Assembly (NCBI RefSeq): GCF_013032505.1
Contig: NZ_WQCG01000003.1
Coordinates: forward strand, 124,001-188,000
Direction: 5' to 3'
DNA: 64,000 bases
Source of the DNA: Ruegeria atlantica
Lineage (GTDB): Bacteria > Pseudomonadota > Alphaproteobacteria > Rhodobacterales > Rhodobacteraceae
The translations under genes and the position numbers were made by a program. Positions 19,170 through 28,793 of the stretch are shown in pieces. The first letter of the stretch is position 1. The number at the start of each line of letters is the position of its first letter. The notes under the pieces are model-generated. The model had not been told where the DNA came from and searched no databases. It saw only the letters and a program-made list of their open reading frames with translations.

Positions 19170-20603
19170 ATGACACAAACCGATATCTGGCGTTTGAACG
19201 CCACCGACCTGACCGCCTTGACCCGCAGCGGTGAGTTGAGCGCGCTGGAGGTCACTCAGAATGCAGTCGACCGAATGCATCAGGCCAACCCAGACCTGAA
19301 CGCGGTGGTCGAAGACCTGAGCACCGAGGCGCTGGAGCGTGCGCGGGAACTGGATACGGCCGTGGCGGGCGGTGCACCTGCAGGGCCGTTGCATGGCGTT
19401 CCCGTCACTATCAAGATCAACGTCGACCAAAAGGGGCATGCGACCTCGAACGGTGTTGTTGCCCTGAAGGATGTGATCGCACCCGACGACGCGCCGGTTG
19501 TGCGCAATCTGCAGAATGCCGGGGCCATCGTGATCGGGCGGACCAACACGCCCGAATTCTCATTCCGTGCCGATACTGACAACCCGCTGCATGGCCGGAC
19601 ACACAACCCTTGGGGACGACATATCTCTCCCGGCGGGTCTTCGGGCGGGGCTGGTGCAGGAGTAATGGCCGGGATCGGCGCGCTGGCGCATGGCAACGAC
19701 ATCGGCGGCAGCCTGCGGTTTCCAGCGGCGGCCAATGGTGCGGTCACGGTGAAACCCGGATTGGGGCGTGTCCCTGCGTGGAACCCCAGCCAGCAAGCCG
19801 AGCGCGGAATTCTGGCTCAATCAATGTCGGTGCAAGGGCTGATCACACGATCAGCTGCCGACCTGCATCTGTCTATGCCCAGCCTGATCGCACCCGACCC
19901 GCGCGATCCGTTCCATGTTTCAAGGCCGTGGCGCGGAGAGGCCGCGGAAGCCCCGATCAAAGTGGCATTCACCAAGAACACTTTCGGCTATGCGCTGCAC
20001 CCCGAGGTCGACAAAGCGCTGGATACGGCCCGTGACGCATTGGTCGACGCAGGTTATCAGGTGGAAGAGATCGACCCGCCCGACGTCTTCGAATGCGGGC
20101 GGTCAGGCTATCGCGCCCTGATGGGCGAAGTGCTGACCTTGATGCAAAAAGACATCAAAGCAGCGGGGTCCGAGACCATCCGCGAAATCTTTGACGTCTA
20201 TTTTCAGGAGTTTCCGCCGATAGTGGAAACCGACCTGATCCGGATGTTGGCCAGGCGCAGCCATTTCGCCCGTGAATGGTCATTATTTATGGAAGACTAT
20301 GCTTTGGTTTTGTCGCCTTTCCTGCCGCAACCGTTCTTCAAGCCGGATCGGGATACGGAAGGCGCTGAAGGCGTACATGAGGTACTTGGCTGCGCCGTCT
20401 ACTCCTATGCGATGAACTTCCTTGGGCTGCCTGCTGCTTGTGTTCCGGCCAGACTGGCGGATTTGCCCAAGGGGCCGCAACCGATCAACGTTCAGATCGC
20501 GGCCCGCCGCTGGCGCGAAGACATGGCCGTAGACGCTGCCGCCGCGATTGAGGTGCGTGTCGGTCAGATGTGCCTGCCATTGTGGGAGAAGATGGGCGTG
20601 TAA
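19170..20603 (+). CDS. amidase (amidase-signature family)
   Basis: A 477-residue amidase-signature enzyme with the full Ser-cisSer-Lys triad: Lys82 (VTIKINVDQKG), Ser157 (SPGGSSGGAGAG) and nucleophile Ser181 (DIGGSLRFPA). These enzymes hydrolyse amides in the cytoplasm; the substrate is not readable. Length and lack of gatB/gatC neighbours argue against GatA. It is transcribed alone, between the prpE terminator and a strong hairpin at 20625. Confidence 0.9.
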   Translation: MTQTDIWRLNATDLTALTRSGELSALEVTQNAVDRMHQANPDLNAVVEDLSTEALERARELDTAVAGGAPAGPLHGVPVTIKINVDQKGHATSNGVVALKDVIAPDDAPVVRNLQNAGAIVIGRTNTPEFSFRADTDNPLHGRTHNPWGRHISPGGSSGGAGAGVMAGIGALAHGNDIGGSLRFPAAANGAVTVKPGLGRVPAWNPSQQAERGILAQSMSVQGLITRSAADLHLSMPSLIAPDPRDPFHVSRPWRGEAAEAPIKVAFTKNTFGYALHPEVDKALDTARDALVDAGYQVEEIDPPDVFECGRSGYRALMGEVLTLMQKDIKAAGSETIREIFDVYFQEFPPIVETDLIRMLARRSHFAREWSLFMEDYALVLSPFLPQPFFKPDRDTEGAEGVHEVLGCAVYSYAMNFLGLPAACVPARLADLPKGPQPINVQIAARRWREDMAVDAAAAIEVRVGQMCLPLWEKMGV

Positions 20604-20624
20604 ACCGACTCCTGAACGAAAATA

Positions 20625-20650
20625 GACCCCGGGTTATTGTGCCCGGGGTC
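20625..20650 (+). terminator. strong hairpin after the amidase gene
   Basis: GACCCCGGG and CCCGGGGTC form a perfect nine-base-pair stem 21 bases after the amidase stop. The T-tract is poor. The following bases up to 20862 hold no supported gene. Confidence 0.6.
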
Positions 20651-20862
20651 CGCATACTAAAATATGCCTGGATATCATTAACGAGCGTAGCACCACCTAC
20701 CCTCGCCAGCGCTAAAACTGCGCAGTCGTTCGAAAACGCCGTTTGGTGGCCACTCACTCCCACCGAGACGTGTTCTCCAGGCAAGATCAGGTTAGCGGAA
20801 AGTTAATGAACCTCATGTGAACTGCTTCACACAAGTTCTAAAAATTTCGTAAGTCCGATAAT

Positions 20863-21624
20863 TTAGGTGAATTGCTCGGAAATCAGGCGCTCTTCCAACC
20901 CATGGCCGGGGTCAAACAAGATGCGATGCTGGATTGAAGGTTCAGAACGAATCTCGACCCAGTCGATATCCGCAAAAGACACCGAATCTGCATCTGCCAT
21001 TACCGGGCGTTTGTCCGCATCCAGAACGTCGAAACGTACTTTGGCAATCTTGGGCAACAGCGCTCCGCGCCAACGGCGCGGCCTGAACGCGGCAATCGCC
21101 GTCAAGGCAAGAACATCCGATCCGATCGGCAAAATCGGGCCGTGGGCCGAATAGTTGTAGGCGGTCGATCCGGCGGGCGTGGACAGCAAAGCACCATCGC
21201 AGACCAGTTCATCCATGCGCACCCGTCCATCAACGCTAATCCTGAGGCGCGCTGCCTGTGGCCCGGCGCGCAGCAGCGACACCTCGTTGATCGCCAGCGC
21301 CTCGTGCGTCTTGCCGGACTGATCCATTGCGCGCATGGCCAGTGGGTTGATGACTTCTTCTTCGGCTTCACCAAGACGAGCCATCAGGTCCTCTTCGTGG
21401 AATTCGTTCATAAGAAAGCCGATCGTGCCACGATTCATGCCATAAACCGGCGTATCCAGGTGTTGCATGTTGTGCAGCGTATGCAACATGAACCCGTCAC
21501 CGCCCAAGGCCACAACTACATCTGCATCACGCGGAGCGGCGTTGCCATAACGTTTCACCAAAACGTCGCGGGCGGTTTGGGCCACTTTGACGTCACTGGC
21601 AAGAAAAGCGATTCTCTGAATCAT
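20863..21624 (-). CDS. nadK: NAD kinase
   Basis: A 253-residue NAD kinase that phosphorylates NAD to NADP. The GGDGF motif is in VVALGGDGFMLHTLH, the NE-type motif in LAINEVSLLR, and the substrate region is STPAGSTAYNYSAHGPI. The ATG at 21624 (MIQRIAFLAS) fits the family start; the frame extends upstream to 21711 without support. It is divergent from glyA, with about 170 bases between. Confidence 0.93.
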   Translation of the reverse strand: MIQRIAFLASDVKVAQTARDVLVKRYGNAAPRDADVVVALGGDGFMLHTLHNMQHLDTPVYGMNRGTIGFLMNEFHEEDLMARLGEAEEEVINPLAMRAMDQSGKTHEALAINEVSLLRAGPQAARLRISVDGRVRMDELVCDGALLSTPAGSTAYNYSAHGPILPIGSDVLALTAIAAFRPRRWRGALLPKIAKVRFDVLDADKRPVMADADSVSFADIDWVEIRSEPSIQHRILFDPGHGLEERLISEQFT

Positions 21625-21792
21625 TTGTTGTGGTTTCCGGTCTTGCACATTTGGTTCCGAAACAACCATACCTTTCCCCGATAGGCCAGACTTGACGCCG
21701 CAGCGGGCCAAATCGTCGCTTTACAGCTTTTGCGCATGTGCCGTTTCCGATAGGAAATCCGCAATATTGTTACCCAGCCATGTGGAGCGCCC

Positions 21793-23088
21793 ATGAACGC
21801 CAATCTCCGTGATACCGGATTTTTCACCCAGTCCCTCGCCGACCGTGATCCCGAGCTGTTCGGCTCGATCACATCCGAGCTGGGTCGTCAGCGCGACGAG
21901 ATCGAACTGATTGCATCCGAGAACATCGTCTCTGCCGCCGTGATGGAAGCGCAGGGCTCGGTTATGACCAACAAATACGCCGAAGGCTATCCCGGGCGTC
22001 GCTACTATGGCGGATGCCAGTACGTGGACATCGCCGAAAATCTGGCCATCGACCGCGCCAAGGAACTGTTCGGCTGCGAGTTCGCCAACGTACAGCCAAA
22101 CTCGGGCAGCCAAGCCAATCAGGGTGTATTTCAGGCGTTGATCCAACCCGGCGACACCATTCTGGGCATGTCGCTGGACGCAGGCGGTCACCTGACCCAC
22201 GGCGCCCGCCCCAACCAGTCGGGCAAGTGGTTCAATGCGGTGCAATACGGCGTCCGCAAGGAAGACAACATGCTGGACTACGATCAGGTCGAGGCGCTGG
22301 CGAAAGAGCACCAGCCCAAGCTGATCATCGCCGGTGGTTCGGCCATCCCCCGCCAGATCGACTTTGCCCGCATGCGTCAGATCGCCGATATGGTCGGTGC
22401 CTACCTGCACGTGGACATGGCGCACTTTGCTGGTCTGGTTGCAGCAGGTGAACACCCCTCGCCCTTCCCGCATGCGCATGTGGCAACCACCACCACGCAC
22501 AAGACACTTCGCGGTCCACGTGGCGGCATGATCCTGACCAACGATGAAGACATCGCCAAGAAAGTGAACTCGGCCATCTTCCCTGGCATTCAGGGCGGCC
22601 CGCTAATGCACGTGATCGCAGGCAAGGCGGTGGCCTTTGGCGAAGCGCTGCGTCCCGAATTCAAAAGCTACATCCAGCAGGTTGTGACCAACGCGCAGGC
22701 GTTGTCGGATCAGCTGATCAAGGGCGGTCTGGACACGGTGACCCACGGTACCGACACCCACGTGGTGTTGGTCGACCTGCGCCCCAAAGGCGTCAAGGGC
22801 AACGCGACCGAAAAGGCTCTGGGCCGGGCGCATATCACCTGCAATAAAAACGGCGTGCCGTTTGACCCTGAAAAACCAACCATCACCAGCGGTATCCGTC
22901 TGGGCAGCCCCGCGGGCACCACGCGCGGCTTTGGCGAGATCGAGTTCCGTCAGATCGCGGACTGGATCATCGAAGTGGTCGACGGTCTGGCTGCCAATGG
23001 CGAAGACGGCAACGGCGCGGTCGAAGCCAAGGTCAAAGCCGAAGTCGCAGACCTTTGCGCGAAGTTCCCGATCTATCCGAACCTGTAG
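21793..23088 (+). CDS. glyA: serine hydroxymethyltransferase
   Basis: A 431-residue PLP enzyme converting serine and tetrahydrofolate to glycine and methylene-THF. The PLP Lys is in [13 protein letters not shown], the N-terminal [11 protein letters not shown] motif is present, and [13 protein letters not shown] is the substrate-binding segment. It is full length. A TGGAG sits just upstream of the ATG. A clear terminator follows; the gene is monocistronic. Confidence 0.97.
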   Translation: MNANLRDTGFFTQSLADRDPELFGSITSELGRQRDEIELIASENIVSAAVMEAQGSVMTNKYAEGYPGRRYYGGCQYVDIAENLAIDRAKELFGCEFANVQPNSGSQANQGVFQALIQPGDTILGMSLDAGGHLTHGARPNQSGKWFNAVQYGVRKEDNMLDYDQVEALAKEHQPKLIIAGGSAIPRQIDFARMRQIADMVGAYLHVDMAHFAGLVAAGEHPSPFPHAHVATTTTHKTLRGPRGGMILTNDEDIAKKVNSAIFPGIQGGPLMHVIAGKAVAFGEALRPEFKSYIQQVVTNAQALSDQLIKGGLDTVTHGTDTHVVLVDLRPKGVKGNATEKALGRAHITCNKNGVPFDPEKPTITSGIRLGSPAGTTRGFGEIEFRQIADWIIEVVDGLAANGEDGNGAVEAKVKAEVADLCAKFPIYPNL

Positions 23089-23108
23089 TCTACACGATGA
23101 TCACAAAT

Positions 23109-23137
23109 CAAAACGGCGTCCAATGGGCGCCGTTTTT
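23109..23137. terminator. bidirectional intrinsic terminator
   Basis: AAAACGGCG and CGCCGTTTTT pair around a short loop between convergent glyA and the gene at 23161. The A-tract on one side and T-tract on the other allow it to serve both strands. Confidence 0.8.
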
Positions 23138-23160
23138 CGTTGGGATTGCCGCAAACGCGA

Positions 23161-23535
23161 TCAGATATAGCCGCGCCAGCGCAGGACAATAACCGCCAAC
23201 GCTGCCAGCGCCAAAAAACCCAATGCCAGCGAAGCCAGAAAGCTCAGGAACCAGCCCCAGCGGCGATCGGCCAGGTTAATGCCGCTCAAATGTGTCTGAA
23301 CCTCTTCAGAAGCTTTAACCAATTTCGGTGTGTCCAGCACCAACCGCAATTTGGGATGTGAGGCCATCTGTTCGGCACCGGCCAGCATCATTGCCTGTTT
23401 GTAGATTCGGCGTGGCAACCGGCGCTTGGCCTTGCGCACCGAAGCTGTCAGCGTCTGGTCCTTTACACCCAGCTTTTGACGCAACAATTCCACCGTCTGC
23501 GCGATCTGGCTTTGGATATCTGTGTTTTGCGACAT
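23161..23535 (-). CDS. small protein with C-terminal membrane anchor
   Basis: A 124-residue protein. A hydrophilic N-terminal part has a basic patch (KAKRRLPRRIYKQA), and a single transmembrane helix lies at about residues 95-117 before a short RWRGYI tail. This is a tail-anchored layout. AGGAGG lies six bases before the ATG at 23535, fixing the start. The family is recurrent in Rhodobacteraceae as far as I recall, with no known function. It is divergent from the hydrolase at 23625. Confidence 0.78.
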   Translation of the reverse strand: MSQNTDIQSQIAQTVELLRQKLGVKDQTLTASVRKAKRRLPRRIYKQAMMLAGAEQMASHPKLRLVLDTPKLVKASEEVQTHLSGINLADRRWGWFLSFLASLALGFLALAALAVIVLRWRGYI

Positions 23536-23624
23536 AACGGCCTCCTGTCGGCGCAATCTAACCTCAGCCCGCAGGGGCGACAATGGGGCTGGTCGTTTGA
23601 AACGCGCGCAGGTATCAAACCAAA

Positions 23625-24383
23625 ATGCTGAACACGATTATTCACGGTGAACCGACCTCGAACCCTCCTCTGCTGATCGCCCACGGGCTGTATGGATCAG
23701 CCCGAAACTGGGGAGTTATTGCGCGCCGGTTATCTGATGAGAGGCAGGTCATTGCAGTTGATATGCGTAATCACGCCTACAGCGAGTGGACCGATCAGCA
23801 TGGCTACCCCGACCTGGCCGAGGATCTGGCTGAGGTAATCCGACACCATGGCGGCAAGGCAGATATTGTCGGCCATTCAATGGGCGGCAAAGCAGCGATG
23901 ACGCTGGCGCTGCGTCACGGCGACTTGGTGCGAAAACTGATCGTGGCCGACATCGCGCCGGTCACATATTCGCACAGTCAAATACAGTTCATCGAAGCCA
24001 TGCGCGCCGTAGACTTTTCAACGATCACAAGGCGCTCGGACGCCGAGGGACAGTTGGCCGCGCAGGGCGTGGAAAAGGCACTGCAGAGCTTTTTTACCCA
24101 ATCTTTGGATATCAAAGGCAAACGCTGGCTTCTGAACCTCGACACGCTGGCGACCGAGATGCCAAAGATCATGGGGTTTCCGGAAACGGACGCGACCTGG
24201 GAAGGCCCGGCCCTGTTTTTGTCGGGCGGAGACTCCGATTACGTCCTACCCGAGTATCGCAGCACAATCCGCGCACTGTTTCCCGCGGCACGATTTGCGA
24301 AAATCCCCGGCGCGGGCCATTGGCTGCACGCCGAGAAACCTCGTGAGTTTGAAGCCGCTGTCAGGACCTATCTGAACGCCTGA
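23625..24383 (+). CDS. alpha/beta-fold hydrolase (YbfF-like esterase)
   Basis: A 252-residue serine hydrolase. The oxyanion region reads LIAHGLYGSARNW, the nucleophile elbow GHSMGG, an acidic residue lies in the SGGDSDYV segment, and the catalytic His is in GAGHWLHAEKP. Size and the opening match YbfF-type acyl esterases. The physiological substrate is unknown. The TGA is followed directly by the reversed stop of a convergent small gene. Confidence 0.88.
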   Translation: MLNTIIHGEPTSNPPLLIAHGLYGSARNWGVIARRLSDERQVIAVDMRNHAYSEWTDQHGYPDLAEDLAEVIRHHGGKADIVGHSMGGKAAMTLALRHGDLVRKLIVADIAPVTYSHSQIQFIEAMRAVDFSTITRRSDAEGQLAAQGVEKALQSFFTQSLDIKGKRWLLNLDTLATEMPKIMGFPETDATWEGPALFLSGGDSDYVLPEYRSTIRALFPAARFAKIPGAGHWLHAEKPREFEAAVRTYLNA

Positions 24384-24572
24384 TCAGGCCGCGTTCTGGT
24401 ACAGTCGCTTCGCGATCAACCAGGACACCGGTATAGCGGCCACACTGCCCGCAGCGGCTGCTGATACGATCGCGACTGTCGACATCAGGCCCGCCGACAA
24501 CACCGCAACTACGGCTGACCCGGCCAAAGCAGTTGCGATCAAAGTATACAGAATAGAGGCAAGGCGTATCAT
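24384..24572 (-). CDS. 62-residue two-helix membrane protein
   Basis: Nearly the whole protein is hydrophobic, with two predicted helices (residues 3-25 and 30-53) and a basic C-terminal end. From recall, homologues in Rhodobacterales are often labelled CTP synthetase in databases; nothing here resembles that 540-residue enzyme, so the label looks like an error. Its stop is adjacent to the stop of the convergent hydrolase gene. Confidence 0.72.
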   Translation of the reverse strand: MIRLASILYTLIATALAGSAVVAVLSAGLMSTVAIVSAAAAGSVAAIPVSWLIAKRLYQNAA

Positions 24573-24670
24573 CGTCCGTCTTTCTTTGTTGAAGCCTGAC
24601 GATCACATTAAACAACTGGGAATTGATACGCCTTGATCTGCGTCAGAATTTGACGGTACGAGGCCAAAAA

Positions 24671-25042
24671 TCAGGATACTTCGCCGCCGCCATTGACCCA
24701 ATCCACCAGACCACCGACGTTATAGACGTTTTCATACCCCATATCTTTCAACAACTTGCCCGCCAGCGCCGCTCGACCACCTGCCGCGCAATACAGCACG
24801 ATTGCGCGGTCTTTTCGTAACTCAGGGTCATGAGACTGCAAGGCGTCATCTGCGCGGAATTCGAGCATACCGCGCGGGATATGATACGCGCCCTGTGCGC
24901 GGCCCGATTGCTGCAGCTCGACCGCGTCGCGCACGTCCAGCAACAACGCGCCCTGGCCGATAAGGTCTTTTGCGGTGTTTGTATCGATCCGTTCAACGGC
25001 AGCGTTTGCTGCTTCCATCATCTGACTTACGGTCAATGGCAT
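24671..25042 (-). CDS. rhodanese-like sulfurtransferase
   Basis: A 123-residue single-domain rhodanese. The active-site loop YCAAGGRAALAG has the persulfide-carrying Cys; upstream are LLLDVRDAVEL (CH2A-like) and the IPRGMLEF segment. The ATG at 25042 is preceded by GGGGG; a longer frame to 25081 is less likely. It probably handles sulfane sulfur, but no sulfur genes are adjacent. Confidence 0.88.
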   Translation of the reverse strand: MPLTVSQMMEAANAAVERIDTNTAKDLIGQGALLLDVRDAVELQQSGRAQGAYHIPRGMLEFRADDALQSHDPELRKDRAIVLYCAAGGRAALAGKLLKDMGYENVYNVGGLVDWVNGGGEVS

Positions 25043-25114
25043 AAAGTGCCCCCTTTGGTGAATTTCACCAGAGGCTAACACGCTTATTCGGGAAAGAGCA
25101 GACCGATAAGGCGG

Positions 25115-26467
25115 TCAATGCTCGCGGAACGCGCGCGACATACTGTCTGTCACAGGTTTTGCGATATAGGCCGCAAAGGTGCGTTCCTCGGTCTGGATCA
25201 TGATTTCAGCAGGCATGCCGGGTGTGGGAACAAACCCACGTACACGGTCCATCTCGTCGGGTTCCAACGAGATGCGTGCCAGATAGACCTCTTGGATGAC
25301 GCCTGCCGAATCTTCGACCAACGCGTCCGCCGAGACATAGTAGACCTCGCCGCTGAGTACAGGAGTGGTTCGCTGATTCAGTGCGACCAGTCGAACCGTT
25401 GCCTGCTGACCGGTCACGACACTGTCGATTTCGGTCCGGGGGATCTGCGCTTCGATAATCAGCGGCGCATCCTTAGGCAGGATTTCCGCGATCGGTTCAC
25501 CAGTTTCGATTACGCCACCAGCAGTGTGATAGTGCAATCGCACTACAGTGCCTGTCACCGGAGCCCGTACAACCGCACGGTTCAAAACGCTGCGGGCTTG
25601 CCGGGATTTTTCGCGAACGCTTTCCAAATCAGCGGCAATCACGCCCAATTCGTCCAGCGCCGCCTCGCGATAGGCGGACCGTGTGCGGGAAATCTGTTCT
25701 TCGTATTTTAGGATCATCTGATTGATTTCAGCCGTTTCAGCCGTCAATCGCGCCTGCTGGCCTTCGGCCTCGGCCTGCACACGGCGAATCGTGTTGATAT
25801 CGCCCTTGCGCACCAATCCCTTTTCGAACAGGGCTTGTTTGGTTTCAAACTCTTCCTGCAGGATTTCCGAGCGCCGCACCATGCTTTCCAGCTGTGCTTC
25901 AAACCCGCTTGAGCGTATTTTTAGCGCTTCCATATTGCGTTGCAACAAAGCGATATCGTTCAACAATGTTTTGCGGGATACATCAAAGCTGATCTTTTGC
26001 CCGTCCAGGATTGCCATCACTTCGACATCGTCTGATGCTTCAATCAGTTCAGGAGAAAACTCAAGCCGATCAAGCTCATTGTTTTCAGCGGACAGGCGTT
26101 CAGACATGGCTTGCAGACGGGTCATGCGGATGAACAGTTCGCGTTCATTTGACTCGGCCGAGGTCTGGTCGAGGGTCATAATCACCTGCCCTTTGATAAC
26201 GGACTGACCTTCAATAACCTTGATATCCTCGATAATCCCACCTTCGAGGTGCTGTACGATCTTGTTCTGGCCTGTCGCAACAAAGCTGCCTTGTGCGATC
26301 ACCGCCGCAGCCAACGGCGCACGGAAGGACCAGATGCCAAATCCGCCAAAGCAAACCACCAGCATGATTATTCCGATGACAACAAAGCGGTGGATCGTAC
26401 GCGGTACCTCGGCATACCAAACAGTTGGGTCCTTGGGATCGTTGTTTACGGGTACAAGTTCGTTCAT
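25115..26467 (-). CDS. type I secretion membrane-fusion (HlyD/PrtE-family) adaptor
   Basis: A 450-residue periplasmic adaptor. A short cytoplasmic N-terminus is followed by one transmembrane helix at about 28-50. Next come a lipoyl-like half (GGIIEDIKVIEGQSV), a long coiled coil at about 110-290, the second lipoyl half (VRAPVTGTVVRLHYH), and a beta-barrel end. It bridges the inner-membrane exporter to an outer-membrane TolC protein, which is not in this window. The start overlaps the stop of the ABC exporter gene by four bases, so they are coupled. Confidence 0.92.
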   Translation of the reverse strand: MNELVPVNNDPKDPTVWYAEVPRTIHRFVVIGIIMLVVCFGGFGIWSFRAPLAAAVIAQGSFVATGQNKIVQHLEGGIIEDIKVIEGQSVIKGQVIMTLDQTSAESNERELFIRMTRLQAMSERLSAENNELDRLEFSPELIEASDDVEVMAILDGQKISFDVSRKTLLNDIALLQRNMEALKIRSSGFEAQLESMVRRSEILQEEFETKQALFEKGLVRKGDINTIRRVQAEAEGQQARLTAETAEINQMILKYEEQISRTRSAYREAALDELGVIAADLESVREKSRQARSVLNRAVVRAPVTGTVVRLHYHTAGGVIETGEPIAEILPKDAPLIIEAQIPRTEIDSVVTGQQATVRLVALNQRTTPVLSGEVYYVSADALVEDSAGVIQEVYLARISLEPDEMDRVRGFVPTPGMPAEIMIQTEERTFAAYIAKPVTDSMSRAFREH

Positions 26468-28719
26468 GCCGGTCCCCCCTGCTGTGACTGAATGCCGGGT
26501 CTGTTCCCGCGAGAGGCATTCAACTGTTGCAGCACCTGTTCACGTTGACCAAACAGCGCCACGCGACCATCCGTCAGCAGCATGATCTTGTCGACGACGC
26601 TCAGCAGCGTCGGTTTCTGAGTGATCACCACAACGGTAATCTTGTTTTCCTTGGCCTGTGCAATTGCCCGCGACAGCGCCTGATCACCGGCAACGTCCAG
26701 GTTCGAATTCGGCTCGTCCAGAACCACCATGCGCGGATTGCCAAAGAACGCGCGCGCCAGTGCGATCCGTTGCTTTTGGCCGCCCGACAACGGCGAACCA
26801 TCCGCCGCAACAACGGTTTCATAGCCTTGCGGCAGCGTGGCGATCATGTTGTGTACATCAGCCAGAACAGCGGCGTCGTGGATTTGCTCATCTGTCGCAT
26901 CTGCACGCATCCGACCGATATTGTCTTTGATCGTCCCGGGGAACAGTTGAACGTCCTGCGGCAGGTAACCGATACTTTCACCAAACTGGCGCGGATCCCA
27001 ATTTCGGATATCCATCAGATCCAGACGGACACTGCCGGATGTCGGCAGGATCGACCCAACCAGCGTTTTGCCCAATGTGGTTTTGCCGGCCCCGGAATTA
27101 CCGATTACGGCAAGTGTTTCACCAGGGTTGAGCGAAAAGCTAATCCCGTTCAGGACAACACGTTTGGTGCCACCCGGAACATAGAGCAAACGTTCCACAT
27201 CCATGCGTCCTTCGGGACGCGGCAGGCGCAGCTTTTCAAACTGCAGCGCCGAATTGGACAGAAGGTTCTTGATGCGCCCGAAGGCTGCGCGCGTCAGTAG
27301 GAATGTATTCCAGCCTTCGATCGACCCTTCGATGGGTGCAAATGCGCGCCCGGCGATGATCGAGGCAGCAATTACCATACCACCTGTTATCTCACCCTGC
27401 AGAGCTAAAAACGCGCCCCAGCCCAGGATGGCAATCTGTGTCAACAGGCGAACAGCGCGTGAGATGGCCGCAAAAATCACGTTACGGTCCTGCGCCCGCA
27501 CCTGCCATGTCAGGGATTGAGCCGTGTCGCGACCCCAGATGCGCACCGCCTCTGGGATCATTGCCAGAGCATTAATGATCTGGCTGTTACGTGCCATAGA
27601 GTCGAGGTGCAGATTCGCCATGGATTGGGACCTGTTCGCCTCAGCAAATGGTTTGGCGGTCATTTTCTGGTTAATCAACGCGATAATCATCAGCAACAGC
27701 GCCGTGACAATAACGATTGATCCCAGCTGCGGATGCACCAGGAAGATCATCAGGATGAACAGCGGCGCGAATGGCACGTCTAGAAATGAGATCAGCGTAC
27801 CTGACACCAGAAACCCGCGCACTTGCTGCAGATCGCCCAGCGTCTGGTATTCGCGGCCGTTGCCATGTAGCGACGCGTGGGCTGCCGCACTCAACACGGG
27901 TGCACCCAACCGCGCGGCAACCTCGACCGCTGTGCGCATCAGAATAAAGCGACGCACCGCGTCAAAGGCCGCCTGGAAGATCACTGCCCCCGCAACAATA
28001 GCGGTCAGCATGATGAGCGTATCCAGTGACCGGCTGGTCAGCACCCGGTCGCTGATTTGAAACAGGTAGATCGGGATCGCAAGGATCAGGATGTTGGTTG
28101 CACAGGTCAGAACTAAAACAAATGCTAAATTGCGCCAAATCGCCTTTAAAGAGGTACGCAGAGTGTTCTGAAAATCCTCTGGCGGCGTGCGTTTGTGAAA
28201 TGTCTGGGGTGGCCCGTTGCCGTCACCTCCGCCCGTTTTTCGGAGTTGCATCGGCTCGTTCGCCTTAGCCTCGATAGTGGCACCTATGCGTTCACCACCC
28301 TTCGAGCGCGTTTGGGGGGTCACCCGCGCTGTCGTCTCCGTGGCGGTGTTAGGATCGGGGCTTTGGGCTTCTTCGGCCACCCCAGCGTCGCGGCCCTGGG
28401 CATTCTGATCTTGAGCGGGCTGCGACTGTTCGCGCCGGGGGGAAGCTGCGGCACGAATTGGTGGTTCCGATCTGGGTTTGGTCGCCGACTTATTGGGCTT
28501 CACAGCTTTTGCGGCGACCGCATCATCCTTTTTCGCAGTCATCTGGGGACTGTCCTTTGGATCTGGCACACGCATTTCTTTGTTCAGACGCAAACATTGC
28601 GCTTTAGCTGTTTTTGGTTGGGGGCCATCGCTGCCATTTGGCTGCGTTGGTGCACCAACGCCCTCAATATCAAGCGGGCTGGCATCAAGAGAACGACGCG
28701 ACGAAAAAACAATCGACAT
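26464..28719 (-). CDS. type I secretion ABC exporter (PrtD/LapB-like) with long N-terminal extension
   Basis: A 751-residue permease-ATPase. Residues 195-490 form the six-helix membrane domain. The nucleotide-binding domain has Walker A GNSGAGKTTLGKT, signature LSGGQKQRIALARA and Walker B MVVLDEP. The first 190 residues are a low-complexity, charged and Pro/Ala/Gln-rich extension, absent from typical PrtD proteins of about 580 residues; it is not a C39-peptidase-like domain. It probably exports the acidic repeat proteins encoded directly upstream in the same orientation. Confidence 0.9.
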   Translation of the reverse strand: MSIVFSSRRSLDASPLDIEGVGAPTQPNGSDGPQPKTAKAQCLRLNKEMRVPDPKDSPQMTAKKDDAVAAKAVKPNKSATKPRSEPPIRAAASPRREQSQPAQDQNAQGRDAGVAEEAQSPDPNTATETTARVTPQTRSKGGERIGATIEAKANEPMQLRKTGGGDGNGPPQTFHKRTPPEDFQNTLRTSLKAIWRNLAFVLVLTCATNILILAIPIYLFQISDRVLTSRSLDTLIMLTAIVAGAVIFQAAFDAVRRFILMRTAVEVAARLGAPVLSAAAHASLHGNGREYQTLGDLQQVRGFLVSGTLISFLDVPFAPLFILMIFLVHPQLGSIVIVTALLLMIIALINQKMTAKPFAEANRSQSMANLHLDSMARNSQIINALAMIPEAVRIWGRDTAQSLTWQVRAQDRNVIFAAISRAVRLLTQIAILGWGAFLALQGEITGGMVIAASIIAGRAFAPIEGSIEGWNTFLLTRAAFGRIKNLLSNSALQFEKLRLPRPEGRMDVERLLYVPGGTKRVVLNGISFSLNPGETLAVIGNSGAGKTTLGKTLVGSILPTSGSVRLDLMDIRNWDPRQFGESIGYLPQDVQLFPGTIKDNIGRMRADATDEQIHDAAVLADVHNMIATLPQGYETVVAADGSPLSGGQKQRIALARAFFGNPRMVVLDEPNSNLDVAGDQALSRAIAQAKENKITVVVITQKPTLLSVVDKIMLLTDGRVALFGQREQVLQQLNASRGNRPGIQSQQGGPA

Positions 28720-28793
28720 TTTAAAACTTTCGGAGCACTCGTAACAAATACAATCTTTACGCTAACACGGATTGACCAAAACGGATAGAAAAT

